Part shown: positions 37,977-46,582 of the stretch, one piece after another
How positions within the stretch are numbered: the first letter of the stretch is position 1
How the letters are laid out: every line of letters begins with the position of its first letter
Program-made: the position numbers and the translations under genes
The notes under the pieces: model-generated
Told to the model about the DNA's origin: nothing
Seen by the model: only the letters and a program-made list of their open reading frames with translations
Databases searched by the model: none
DNA from: DASYQD01 sp963846495
GTDB taxonomy: Bacteria > Acidobacteriota > Thermoanaerobaculia > Multivoradales > JAIOJS01
NCBI GenBank assembly: GCA_963846495.1
Contig: CAWJWP010000035.1
Location: 62,001-126,000 of the forward strand
Reading direction: 5' to 3'
Length of the DNA stretch: 64,000 bases

Positions 37977-40265
37977 ATGCGCCGCACGACTCGCACCCTG
38001 GTCACCGCCCTCGGCCTCCTGCTGGTCATTGCCGCCGCCGTCGGCGCCCTGATCGGCCTGCAGCGACGGGCTCGGCCGCCGCTCGAGCGGCAGCGGGCCA
38101 CGAAGCCGGTGCTGGGCCCGCCGCCCACCGCCGCCGAGGCTTACGAGCAAGCCGCCGCCGCCTTCCGCAGCGGCGACATCGATCGGGTGCGCGAGTTGCT
38201 CACCAGCCTCGCCGACCGCGACCCGTCGGAGCGCGAGCGCGCGCTGCTCGTGCTCGGCCTCCACCAATACGCGAGCGCCAAGTTCCAGGACGCCGCCGAC
38301 GTGCTGCAGATGGTCGCCGACCCTGCCGGCGAGCTCGAAGACTGGCGCCTCTTCGCCCTCGCAGACGCGTCGTCGCGGCAGAACGACCAGGCCCTCGCCG
38401 ACCGCGCGCTGCAGATGCTGCTCGACCGCGGCAGCGACTCGCCGCTGCGCGGCCGCTCCATCATCGTCGCCGCCCACCGCGCGTGGGAACGCGGCCAGAC
38501 CGAGCGCGCCCTCAACTGGATCGAGCTCGCGCGCACGCAGAAGCTGCCGCCGCTCGCCGCGACCGAGGTGGACGTGCTCGCTTGGCGCATCGGCGTCGCC
38601 CTGGGCGACCGCATCGTCGAGCGCGCCGCCGCCAAGCGCCTGCTGGTGAGCTCGCCGACGGTGGCGAGCCAGCTGCGCGTCGGCGACGTCTTCCGCGACG
38701 AGACCGGCCGCATCGACAACTGGGACGGCGTGCTCACCCGCCCCGAGGTCGAGCAGCGCGCCGAGAAGTGGCTCGCCGCCGACCAGGGCCTCGCTGCCGC
38801 CAGCACCCTGTCGACGATCCCGGTGGCCGACCGCGATCTGCGCTGGTACCTGCTGCAGGCCGAGGCGCTCACCCAGCAACAGAAGGGCAGCCTCGCCTAC
38901 TCGCTGCTGCGCAGCGTCTTCCCGTCGAACGAGGAAGAGGAAGCGCGTCTAGAGTGGCAGCGTGCGCTCGCCGCCGCCGACGTGGCCACCGCCCGCCCCG
39001 GCCGCGCCAACCTGCAGTCGAGCGAGCGCACGCGCATGCTGGCGCTGGCGCAGCGCCACCTGCGCCGCGTCGTCGACCTCGACGTCGACACCGCCACCTC
39101 GGTGCCGGCAGTGCGCAAGCTCTACGGCCTGCTCGCCGAAGCCGACCGTTTCGACGAGGCGATGGAGATGCTCGAGCTGCTGCGCAAGCTCGACCCCACC
39201 GACCGCACCGGCGCCTCGCACCTCTGGGAGCTGGGGTGGAAGGAGTTCGAGCACGACAACTACAGCAGCGCCGTCGGCTACTGGACGCAGCTCGAGCAGA
39301 TCTACCCCCACGATCGCGAGACCCACCGCGGCCGCTACTGGAAGGGGCGCGCGCTCGAGGAGCTGGGCGAGAAGCGCCGCGCCGACGGGATGTACCGCGA
39401 GGTGCTAGCCAACGCCGACACCGCCGACTTCTACGTCCGCCAGGCGGCGGCGCGCCTCGGCGGTGAAGCAGGCGGCGAGGCCGTCGACGAGAAGCAGCCC
39501 GGCAGCCGCTCGGCCGAGTGGCCGGAAGCGCCGTCGATGCGGCGCGTGCTGGTGCTCTCCAACTTCGGCCTCGACGCGCTGGCGCGGGTGGAGCTCGCCA
39601 GCCTCGCCGAGCCGCACGGCGACGCCGCGCACGCGCGCGACCTGCAGGCCCTCGAAGGGATCCTCACCGTGCGCGAGGGCAACCCGCGCAAGGGCGTGCA
39701 GCTGCTCCGCGCCGCCTTCCCCTCGCTCGGCGGACCGTTCCAGGCCACCGTGCCGCGGCCGGTGCTCGAGGCCTACTACCCGCTGCGCTTCGACGACGCC
39801 ATCCGCAGCAACGCCGAGAGGCAGGGGCTGCCGCCGGCGCTCGTCGCCGGGATCATCCGCCAGGAGAGCTCGTACGACACGCGGGCGCAGAGCTGGGCCG
39901 GCGCGCGCGGTTTGATGCAGCTCATGCCGGCGACGGCGAAGGAGTGGGCGCAGCGGCTGGGCCTGCCCGACTCGCCGGAGAAGCTCTACGACCCGACCTA
40001 CAGCATCCGCATGGGCACCGCCTACTTCGCCCACGTGCTCGGCCGCATGGACGGCAACGTCGAGCTGGCGCTCATGGGCTACAACGGCGGCCCCAACCGC
40101 ATCCTGCGCAAGTGGCGCGAGGCGGGTGCGAAGGAGGAAGATCTCGACCTCTTCCTCGAGCGCCTCGACATCAGCGAGTCGCAGGCGTACGTCAAGCGGA
40201 TCCTGGTGCTCGCCGACAGCTACCGGCAGCTCTACCCCGAATACGCCGGCAAGCAGTCGAGCTAA
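37977..40265 (+). CDS. Soft lytic murein transglycosylase (Slt-like)
   Basis: 762 residues from ATG 37977. One N-terminal membrane anchor (TLVTALGLLLVIAAAVGALIGL, residues 5-27). A long superhelical TPR-like region (about 50-600) as in Slt70. The C-terminal GH23 domain has the catalytic Glu E630 in IIRQESSYD, followed by SWAGARGLMQLMPATAKEWA and ALMGYNGGPNRI. It cleaves the MurNAc-GlcNAc bond of peptidoglycan with 1,6-anhydro product. A perfect hairpin 46 bp after the stop ends the transcript. Confidence 0.92.
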   Translation: MRRTTRTLVTALGLLLVIAAAVGALIGLQRRARPPLERQRATKPVLGPPPTAAEAYEQAAAAFRSGDIDRVRELLTSLADRDPSERERALLVLGLHQYASAKFQDAADVLQMVADPAGELEDWRLFALADASSRQNDQALADRALQMLLDRGSDSPLRGRSIIVAAHRAWERGQTERALNWIELARTQKLPPLAATEVDVLAWRIGVALGDRIVERAAAKRLLVSSPTVASQLRVGDVFRDETGRIDNWDGVLTRPEVEQRAEKWLAADQGLAAASTLSTIPVADRDLRWYLLQAEALTQQQKGSLAYSLLRSVFPSNEEEEARLEWQRALAAADVATARPGRANLQSSERTRMLALAQRHLRRVVDLDVDTATSVPAVRKLYGLLAEADRFDEAMEMLELLRKLDPTDRTGASHLWELGWKEFEHDNYSSAVGYWTQLEQIYPHDRETHRGRYWKGRALEELGEKRRADGMYREVLANADTADFYVRQAAARLGGEAGGEAVDEKQPGSRSAEWPEAPSMRRVLVLSNFGLDALARVELASLAEPHGDAAHARDLQALEGILTVREGNPRKGVQLLRAAFPSLGGPFQATVPRPVLEAYYPLRFDDAIRSNAERQGLPPALVAGIIRQESSYDTRAQSWAGARGLMQLMPATAKEWAQRLGLPDSPEKLYDPTYSIRMGTAYFAHVLGRMDGNVELALMGYNGGPNRILRKWREAGAKEEDLDLFLERLDISESQAYVKRILVLADSYRQLYPEYAGKQSS

Positions 40266-40308
40266 CGACCGGCGCGCGCCCGCGACGGGGCGCCGGGGAG
40301 CTCAATAT

Positions 40309-40481
40309 GCAATGAGGCCCACGCTCAGCGTGGGCCTCATCGTGTCTAGCTACGGGATTTGGGAGACGGAACGGTACGGGGGAGCGGCCCTGGAGTAGCT
40401 GGGGAAGGGTGGTTCTGGCAGGGGATTGAAAGGATACTGCGGTAAACGGCGAATGGTGGCGAAGGCGGCTGGTGCTCCCCG
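40309..40481. repeat. Direct repeat flanking the kinase gene, copy 1
   Basis: 173 bp, about 95% identical to 43314-43484 and in the same orientation, 3 kb apart. It begins with the hairpin at 40312-40340 and ends at GTGCTCCCCG, where similarity stops abruptly. It lacks the outer strand that closes the long stem in copy 2 and has no sigma-54-like site beside it, so it looks like a partial copy. The rest of the 40266-40669 gap (after 40482) is noticeably less GC-rich and shows nothing else clear. Confidence 0.85.
40312..40340 (+). terminator. Perfect hairpin after the transglycosylase gene
   Basis: ATGAGGCCCACGCT/AGCGTGGGCCTCAT, a 14-bp perfect stem with a one-base centre. The same hairpin at 43317-43345 has C:G instead of T:A at its second pair, a compensatory change. 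There is only a weak T-rich tail (TCGTGTCT). Confidence 0.65.
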
Positions 40482-40669
40482 AGTCCAGCTGACACTAGAC
40501 CTCGTTCGCGCTATCTCGCTTCGAATTCGCCGGGGGCGACCAGTCGGTCAGCGATTCCAGCGATTGGCCCTTCCGCGCAGGCAGAGCGAGCCTGGGGTCC
40601 GCTGTGCCTATTGGTGCCGTCCCGATAAGGGCGGACGGCGTCCAGTGTTAACATCGTTTTTCTCTTTCC

Positions 40670-43288
40670 ATGCGCAATATCGGAAAGTATGAGGTCGTCG
40701 AGAAGATCGGCGAAGGTGGCTTCGGCACCATCTTCAAAGGCTTCGACCCGCACATCCGGCGCTTCGTTGCCATCAAGAGCTGCGGCTCGGAAGAGCAGGA
40801 AGTCCGCAACCGCTTCTTCCATGAGGCGCAGATCGCCGGCCACTTGCAGCACCGGCACATCGTCACCGTGTACGACTTCGGCGTGCAGGACGGTGTGCCG
40901 TACATAGTGCAGGAATACCTCTCAGGCGAAGACCTCAACCAAAAGATCAAGCGCAAAGACCACATCCCGCTGCCGGAGAAGCTGCTCTACCTGATCCAGG
41001 TGGCGGGCGGGCTCGACTATGCCCACTCGAAGGGCGTCGTACACCGCGACATCAAGCCGGCCAACATCCGTGTCCTCGAGGACGGCACGGCGAAGATCAT
41101 GGACTTCGGCATCGCCAAGCTCACCACCCAGGACACGGGCCTCACCCAGACCGGCATGACCCTCGGTACGGCCGCTTACCTGGCACCCGAGCAGATCCGC
41201 GGCGAGACTATCGGCCCCACCGCCGACATCTTCTCGTGGGGCGTCACGGCGTGGGAGCTGTTCTCCTACCAGCGGCCGTTCGTCGGCGAGCACATCTCGA
41301 CCGTGCTCTACCGGATCCTCAACGAGCGCCACCCGCCGCTGCGCGACGTCGCGCCCGAGGTGCCGGCGGAGATCGTCGCCATCGTCGACCGCTGCCTGGA
41401 GAAAAAGCCGGAGCGCCGCTATGCCAGCTGCGCCGAGCTGCTGCGCGAACTCGACCGTGCGATCCAAGCGCGGCGAGCGGTGCCGCAGGCCTCGCTCTCC
41501 GGCCTCGCCGCCGACGGCCAGGCCGAGATGACGGAGACGCCGTCGATCGCCGCGCACCCCACCGCGAGCGAGAACGCGCGCACCACGTCGATCGGGGCGG
41601 CCACTGCCTCGGCCGGCATCGGCGATCTCGACCTCGAAGGCACCGCCGACGTGCGCCGGACGCCGCACTCCGTCAACTCGACGCAAGAGATAGGCAGCCG
41701 CGTGGAGACACCTTCTACGGAAGGCCTGACCGGCGAGATCGAGGTGGCGCTCGGCGGCGCCGCCGCAGCCGCCCACACGGGCCGCCTTCGCCAGCTGCTT
41801 GTAAAGGACCTCGAGACGCCCGGGCGCAGTCGAGTCAACGCACCCAGTTCACTGGTTCTGCCCGAGCGCTACATCGTGCTCGATCTACTCGGTCGCAGCG
41901 CTCGTGGGATCCTGTATCGAACATGGGACTCCCTCGATCAGCGCCACGTTGCGCTCAAGCTGTTTGCCAACAATATCAGTGTCGATGAGCAAGAATTCCA
42001 ACGTTTCATCCGCTCCGGTCGCGAATGGCGGCATATTGACCACGAGAACATAGTCAGAGTGTACGACTGGAGTCCCGGCGATGAAGGCGGCACCGCCTTC
42101 ATCGCCTTCGAATTTCTCGAGGGCGTTGCCCTCGACGGCATCATTCGACGTGGCCAGCGACTGAGCGCACTCGAGCGTTACCGCATCGCCGTGCAGATGG
42201 CTCGAGGGGCGGCTTGCCTGCATCGCAACGGAATCCTCCACCGAGACCTGCGACCTGAGAACATCTTCGTCACCCGGGAAGGCCAGGTGAAGATCCTCGA
42301 ATCGGGCCTCGCCAAGCGGCGCGACAGCACGACGGTTGTGACTGTCATGCGGCCGATGCAGGCCACCTCGCCCTACTCTGCGCCGGAAGAACTACTGCAT
42401 GATGCGAACTATCGGTCAGACCTATATTCACTGGGGATAACCCTAATTGAGCTCTTTCTCGGCTCCTTCGAGGCGAGCGGTCGGCTGCCGAACGAGCGGC
42501 CAGCGCTTGCCGAGCACGCCGAAGGAGGGCCACTTCTGCGTGCTTTGCTAGCAAAGGCCGTAGCAACCGAGGGCAGTGCTCGCTTCCAGACCGCCGAGGA
42601 TCTCGTCAGCGCCTTGGTGAAAGCGGGTATCGAGGATCTCGGTCCGACCGTCATCGACAGCTTGGCGCCGCGTGGCGGCCGAGTTCCTTCACGCGGTGTC
42701 GTCTTCATGCTTCACGGCATCCGTACGGCGGCACGTTGGCAAAGGGCCTTTTCCGAAGTGGCGTCGGCGCGTGGCTGGGGCTGTCGCACCGACCGTTGGA
42801 ACTTCGGCTATTTCTCGGTGCTTAGGTTGCTGCTGCCAGCGGCGCGGCAAGCCAAGATCGAGTGGTGCCGCAGGGCCTATCAAGAGGAAATCGCGGATCG
42901 CGAGGTCGAGCTCGCCGACGGTGAGCTACCGTCCGTCGTTGCCCATAGCTTCGGCACCTACATCCTAGGCTACGCACTACTGCACTACCCCTACCTGCGA
43001 TTCGACCGTGTGCTGCTCTGCGGATCGATTCTGCCGGTCGATTTCCCGTGGGGGCAGATCTTGGACCGCCGTCAGGTCAAAAGCGTGAGGAACGAGTACG
43101 GCACTCGCGACCTGTGGACTCGCCTAGTGCGCCTCGGCGTCCCCGACGCCGGCTCTTCTGGCATCGACGGTTTCTCGACCGACCGGCCAGAGGTCGAGCA
43201 GGAGAGGTTCTCCTTCTCTCACAGCGAGTACTTCGACAAGGCGCACATGCGCGCCCGCTGGACCACCTTCCTGGAGAAGCCGGTCTGA
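40670..43288 (+). CDS. Ser/Thr kinase - pseudokinase - alpha/beta hydrolase fusion
   Basis: 872 residues in three parts. Kinase 1 (about 7-270) is complete: GEGGFG, K36 (VAIK), HRDIKPAN (D127), DFG (D145), APEQI. A Thr/Ser/Ala-rich linker follows (270-395). Kinase 2 (about 398-650) keeps VALK and HRDLRPEN, but DFG is ESG and the Gly loop is GRSARG, so it is probably a pseudokinase. The last part (about 675-868) is an alpha/beta hydrolase: FMLHGIRTAARWQ near 682 and the nucleophile elbow AHSFGT near 759. No membrane segment. The second half has lower G+C than the first. The gene sits between 172-bp direct repeats. Kinase 1 presumably controls the hydrolase; substrate unknown. A defence or toxin-like role is possible but unproven. 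Confidence 0.85.
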   Translation: MRNIGKYEVVEKIGEGGFGTIFKGFDPHIRRFVAIKSCGSEEQEVRNRFFHEAQIAGHLQHRHIVTVYDFGVQDGVPYIVQEYLSGEDLNQKIKRKDHIPLPEKLLYLIQVAGGLDYAHSKGVVHRDIKPANIRVLEDGTAKIMDFGIAKLTTQDTGLTQTGMTLGTAAYLAPEQIRGETIGPTADIFSWGVTAWELFSYQRPFVGEHISTVLYRILNERHPPLRDVAPEVPAEIVAIVDRCLEKKPERRYASCAELLRELDRAIQARRAVPQASLSGLAADGQAEMTETPSIAAHPTASENARTTSIGAATASAGIGDLDLEGTADVRRTPHSVNSTQEIGSRVETPSTEGLTGEIEVALGGAAAAAHTGRLRQLLVKDLETPGRSRVNAPSSLVLPERYIVLDLLGRSARGILYRTWDSLDQRHVALKLFANNISVDEQEFQRFIRSGREWRHIDHENIVRVYDWSPGDEGGTAFIAFEFLEGVALDGIIRRGQRLSALERYRIAVQMARGAACLHRNGILHRDLRPENIFVTREGQVKILESGLAKRRDSTTVVTVMRPMQATSPYSAPEELLHDANYRSDLYSLGITLIELFLGSFEASGRLPNERPALAEHAEGGPLLRALLAKAVATEGSARFQTAEDLVSALVKAGIEDLGPTVIDSLAPRGGRVPSRGVVFMLHGIRTAARWQRAFSEVASARGWGCRTDRWNFGYFSVLRLLLPAARQAKIEWCRRAYQEEIADREVELADGELPSVVAHSFGTYILGYALLHYPYLRFDRVLLCGSILPVDFPWGQILDRRQVKSVRNEYGTRDLWTRLVRLGVPDAGSSGIDGFSTDRPEVEQERFSFSHSEYFDKAHMRARWTTFLEKPV

Positions 43289-43309
43289 AGGGCGGGGCGG
43301 CGGTCCGTC

Positions 43310-43502
43310 AGACGCAACGAGGCCCACGCTCAGCGTGGGCCTCGTGGTTTCTAGCTACGGATTTGGGAGACGGAACGGTACGGAGGAGCGGCCCTGGAGT
43401 AGCTGGGGAAGGGTGGTTCTGGCAGGGGATTGAAAGGATACTGCGGTAAACGGCGAATGTGGCGAAGGCGGCTGGTGCTCCCCGTACCGTTCTGTTGTCT
43501 CC
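43310..43502 (-). ncRNA. Predicted structured small RNA with sigma-54-type promoter
   Basis: On the minus strand a transcript from about 43502 would begin GGAGACAACAGAACGGUACG, which pairs with the segment at 43366-43389 to form a long closing stem with small bulges. The enclosed loop of about 85 nt is rich in C and poor in G (CCACCCUUCCCC, AUCCUUUCAAUCCCC) and so largely unpaired, able to reach Shine-Dalgarno-like sequences. The 3' end is the perfect hairpin 43317-43345. A -24/-12 promoter stands at the right distance upstream. I do not recognise it as a known family; 6S RNA was considered but the C-rich open loop argues against it. Confidence 0.45.
43314..43484. repeat. Direct repeat flanking the kinase gene, copy 2
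   Basis: 171 bp matching 40309-40481 with few differences, among them the paired change in the hairpin stem. It is the more complete context: the inverted partner of GGAACGGTACGG continues beyond the repeat (43485-43502). The remaining part of the 43289-43746 gap (43531-43746) shows no gene; a T-arm-like motif there was rejected as a tRNA. Confidence 0.85.
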
Positions 43503-43514
43503 GGCGCGCCCTAG

Positions 43515-43530
43515 TGCAGGCTGCGTGCCA
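43515..43530 (-). promoter_or_regulatory. Sigma-54-type (-24/-12) promoter
   Basis: Minus-strand TGGCACGCAGCCTGCA: GG and GC are separated by exactly 10 bp and 15 of the consensus positions TGGCACG-N4-TTGCA agree except one (C for T). The predicted start, 12-15 bp downstream, falls at the GGAGAC that opens the stem of the small RNA candidate. No enhancer-binding protein gene is in the window. Confidence 0.5.
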
Positions 43531-43746
43531 GGCGCCGGCGGACACGGCGCGTCAGACTGGGCGGTAGGCGCAGAGATACAGAGCCATTGCAACGATTTAG
43601 CGTCGTAGCGCAGGGCGGGGCAGCGGATGTAATCCCTGCACCAGAGGTGTAAAAGCTGCTCGCGAGCCACTACCGGTTGTGGTACTTGCCTTGCACTAGC
43701 GGCGGGCGCGGCCCCCGGGACTCGATGCCCGAGCGGCCGCCAGCCA

Positions 43747-46470
43747 ATGCCACCCCGCCTTCCAACCGACCAGCTGCAGGCACTCCAGCGTCGACTGAGC
43801 GTTGCGCTCGGCCGCCTCCGCGGCCGGCGCCTGCAGCTGCTCATCGCGCTCGCAGCGGCGATCCCGCCACTCGTCGTGCTGGCGGTCGCCGCGCACTTCT
43901 GGAGCACGGCCGGGAGGCTCGCGAGCTATCGGCCGGCGGAGCCGTCGCGCCTCTACGCCGCGCCGCTGGTGTTGCGCGTCGACGGGCCAGTCGACCGCGC
44001 GGCGCTCGTCGCCGACCTGCAGTCGCTCGGCTATCGCCGCGTCGAGCATGCCTCGCAACCGGGCGAGCTTGCACCGCGGACCGACGGGCTGACCGTCATG
44101 CTGCGACCGGCGAACGACGATGTAAGCATCGCCAACGTAGTCAGTGGCAGCTGCTCGACGTCGACCTCGCGCGCGGCCGCGTGCGCGCATTGCGCGTCGA
44201 CGGGCGGCCGCTCGCCGCCGACGCCACCGTGACCCTCGGCCGTCCCCTCCTCTACACCTATTACGACGCCGAGCTGCGCGAGTGCTTGCCGGTGCATTTC
44301 GCCGCGCTGCCGCGGCACGTCGTCGACGCCGTGCTCGCCGCGGAGGACGCGCGCTTCTTCCGCCACTCGGGCGTCGCGCCGCTCGGCATCGCGCGCGCCG
44401 CCTGGCACGACCTGCGCGCGCGCGAGGTCCGCCAGGGCGGCAGCACCATCACCCAGCAACTGGTGAAGAACCTCTGGGTCGGCAACCGCCGCACTCTCGG
44501 CCGCAAGCTGCGCGAGGCTGTGCTGGCGGTGCTCGTCGAGGCGCGCTTCAAGAAAGAGCGAGTGCTCGAGGCCTACCTCAACGAGATCTACTGGGGCAGC
44601 GCCGGCAACGCCAACCTGCACGGTATCGGCGCGGCTGCCCGTGCCTACTTCGGCAAGGACCCCGCCGAGCTCACCCTCGCCGAAGCCGCCACCCTCGCCG
44701 GCATGATCCAGTCGCCGGCGAGCTACTCGCCGCTCACCGCGCCCGACGACGCACGACAGCGCCGCGATTGGGTGCTGGGCCGGATGGCGTCGCGCCGGAT
44801 GGTGACGCGCGCGGTCGCAGACGCCGCGAGGGCCGAGCCGCTTGCTCCTCACCCGCTACCGGTGGCCGGCCGCCGCGCGCCCTGGTTCGCCGTGGCGATG
44901 GCAAGCGAGGCGCGTGAGCGCTTCGAGATCGAGCGCCTCGGCGGCACCGGCCACCGCCTGCTCTCCACCCTCTCCTCGACCGAGCAGACGATCGCCGAGC
45001 AGGAAGTGCGCCGCGGCCTCGTCCGCCTGGAGAGCACGATCCAGCCCCGTCGCCGCGCCGCCTCGCCGCTCGAAGCCGCCCTCGTCTCGCTCGAGCCCGA
45101 GAGCGGCCGCATCCGCGCCTGGGTCGGCGGCCGCGACTTCGCGCGCAGCGAGTTCGACCGCGTCGCCCAAGCCCGCCGCCAAGCCGGCAGCGCCTTCAAG
45201 CCCATCGTCTTCGCCACCGCCTTCGCCGACGGCCGTCTGACCCCTTGGGAGCTGCTGCGCGACTCCCCCATCGTCGTCCGCCTCGACCGCAACAACGACT
45301 GGCGGCCGCGAAACTACGACCGCTCCTTCCAAGGCGACGTCACGCCCGCGCAGGCCATGGCGCAAAGCCTCAACGTCCCCGCCGTCCGCGTCGGCATCCG
45401 CGCCGGCCTCCCGCGCGTCGTCGAGGTGGCGCACGCCATGGGCATCACTCGCCCCTCGAAGCCGTGCCGTCGCTCGCCCTCGGCTCCTGCGCGGTGACGC
45501 CGCTGGAGCTCGCGACCACCTACGCCACGCTCGCCGGCGAAGGCCGCCGCCCGCAGCCTGGGGCCTCGAAGCCGTCGTCGGCAACGACGGCGAAGCGCTC
45601 GTCGGCGAAGCGCCGCCCGCCGCCGAGCGCGTCCTCGCCGCCGAGCACGCCTACGAAGTCACCACCATGCTCCGCGGCGTCATCGACGGCGGCACCGCCA
45701 CCAGCGCCCGCCTCTACGGCGTCCGCGGCACCCTCGCCGGCAAGACCGGCACGACCGACGACCGCCGCGACAGCTGGTTCGCCGGCTACTCCTCCGACCG
45801 CGCCACCGTCGTCTGGGTCGGCTACGACGACAACCAAGCCACCCGCCTCTCCGGCAGCACCGGCGCCCTCCCCCTCTGGAGCCGCTTCACCGCCCGCGCC
45901 GAGCCCCACGACGGCTGGGCCCCCATCGCCGCCCCGGCAGGCTTCGTCACCGTCGAAGTCGACCCCGAGACCGGCCTCCTCGCAACCCCCTACTGCCCCC
46001 GTCGCACCCACGTCGAGCTCCCCGACTGGCGAGCTCCCCTGCGCTCCTGCGACGCCCACCTCCCCCAACTCGCCTGGTGGCAAGCCCCCTACGACGCCAC
46101 CACCGGCCTAGACGTCAGCGAGACCCTCACCGAATACATCGCCCGCTCCTCCCCCCGCGGCGACGCCGGCCGTCTCCACTCCGACGTAACCCGCGTCTCC
46201 GGCGAAGGCGCCGACATCCGCATCGGCCGTGGCCCCGGCGGCGAGACGCCCGTCGAGATCCCTCAAGCGCCCCGGCGATTCGCTCCCGCCCGTAGAGCCG
46301 CCAGCCGAGCAGCCGCTCGGCTCAGCGCCTCCCGCTCCTCCGGCCAGTGGCGGTCGCTAGCTACTTACGCCGGACAGACAGTGTTCCGTAACGCGAGCGA
46401 AGCGACCTCGAGGCCGCTCCCCTCCCCTCCCGCGCGCTCCGGGAATAGCCGCTCACTGCGGCCGTTATAA
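43747..46470 (+). CDS. Class A penicillin-binding protein (PBP1-type; three frameshifts)
   Basis: Reconstructed, about 908 residues. N-terminal cytoplasmic part and membrane anchor (LQLLIALAAAIPPLVVLAVAA), a UB2H-like stretch (LVLRVDGPVDRAALVADLQSLGYRRVE), GT51 glycosyltransferase (AAEDARFFRHSGV, GGSTITQQLVKNLW, YLNEIYWG) and transpeptidase with SxxK (GSAFK), SxN (SLN) and KTG (AGKTGTT). This order is that of PBP1b. The frame breaks at about 44130, 45448 and 45557, each by one missing base; the last two are in C runs next to TCGCCC and CCTGGGG. All catalytic motifs survive, so sequence errors are likelier than decay. It polymerises and cross-links peptidoglycan. Confidence 0.85.
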
Positions 46471-46582
46471 TGGCCACGGTCGCGGGACCGCTCTCCCCAC
46501 AGCTCGAAGCCGCGCTGGGCCCTCACGAGTGGACGCCGGCGCTCATCAGGACCGCGTCGAAGTCGCGAAGGAGGCGTCACCC

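Noticed and set aside
40385..40480. Fragments resembling 16S rRNA (GGTGGCGAAGGCGGCTGG) in the flanking direct repeat
   Set aside because: Only about 18 bases match the conserved 16S segment and the flanks do not continue in rRNA order. Probably chance or a very short relic.
43310..43502. 6S RNA identity for the small RNA candidate
   Set aside because: It has a closing stem and suitable length, but the centre is a C-rich, weakly paired loop rather than the promoter-like bulge and terminal stem of 6S RNA.
43700..43740. T-arm-like sequence (minus strand CATCGAGTCCCGGG) suggesting a tRNA 3' end
   Set aside because: The loop has the wrong length and no acceptor, D or anticodon stems fit around it. 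No tRNA was found anywhere in the window.
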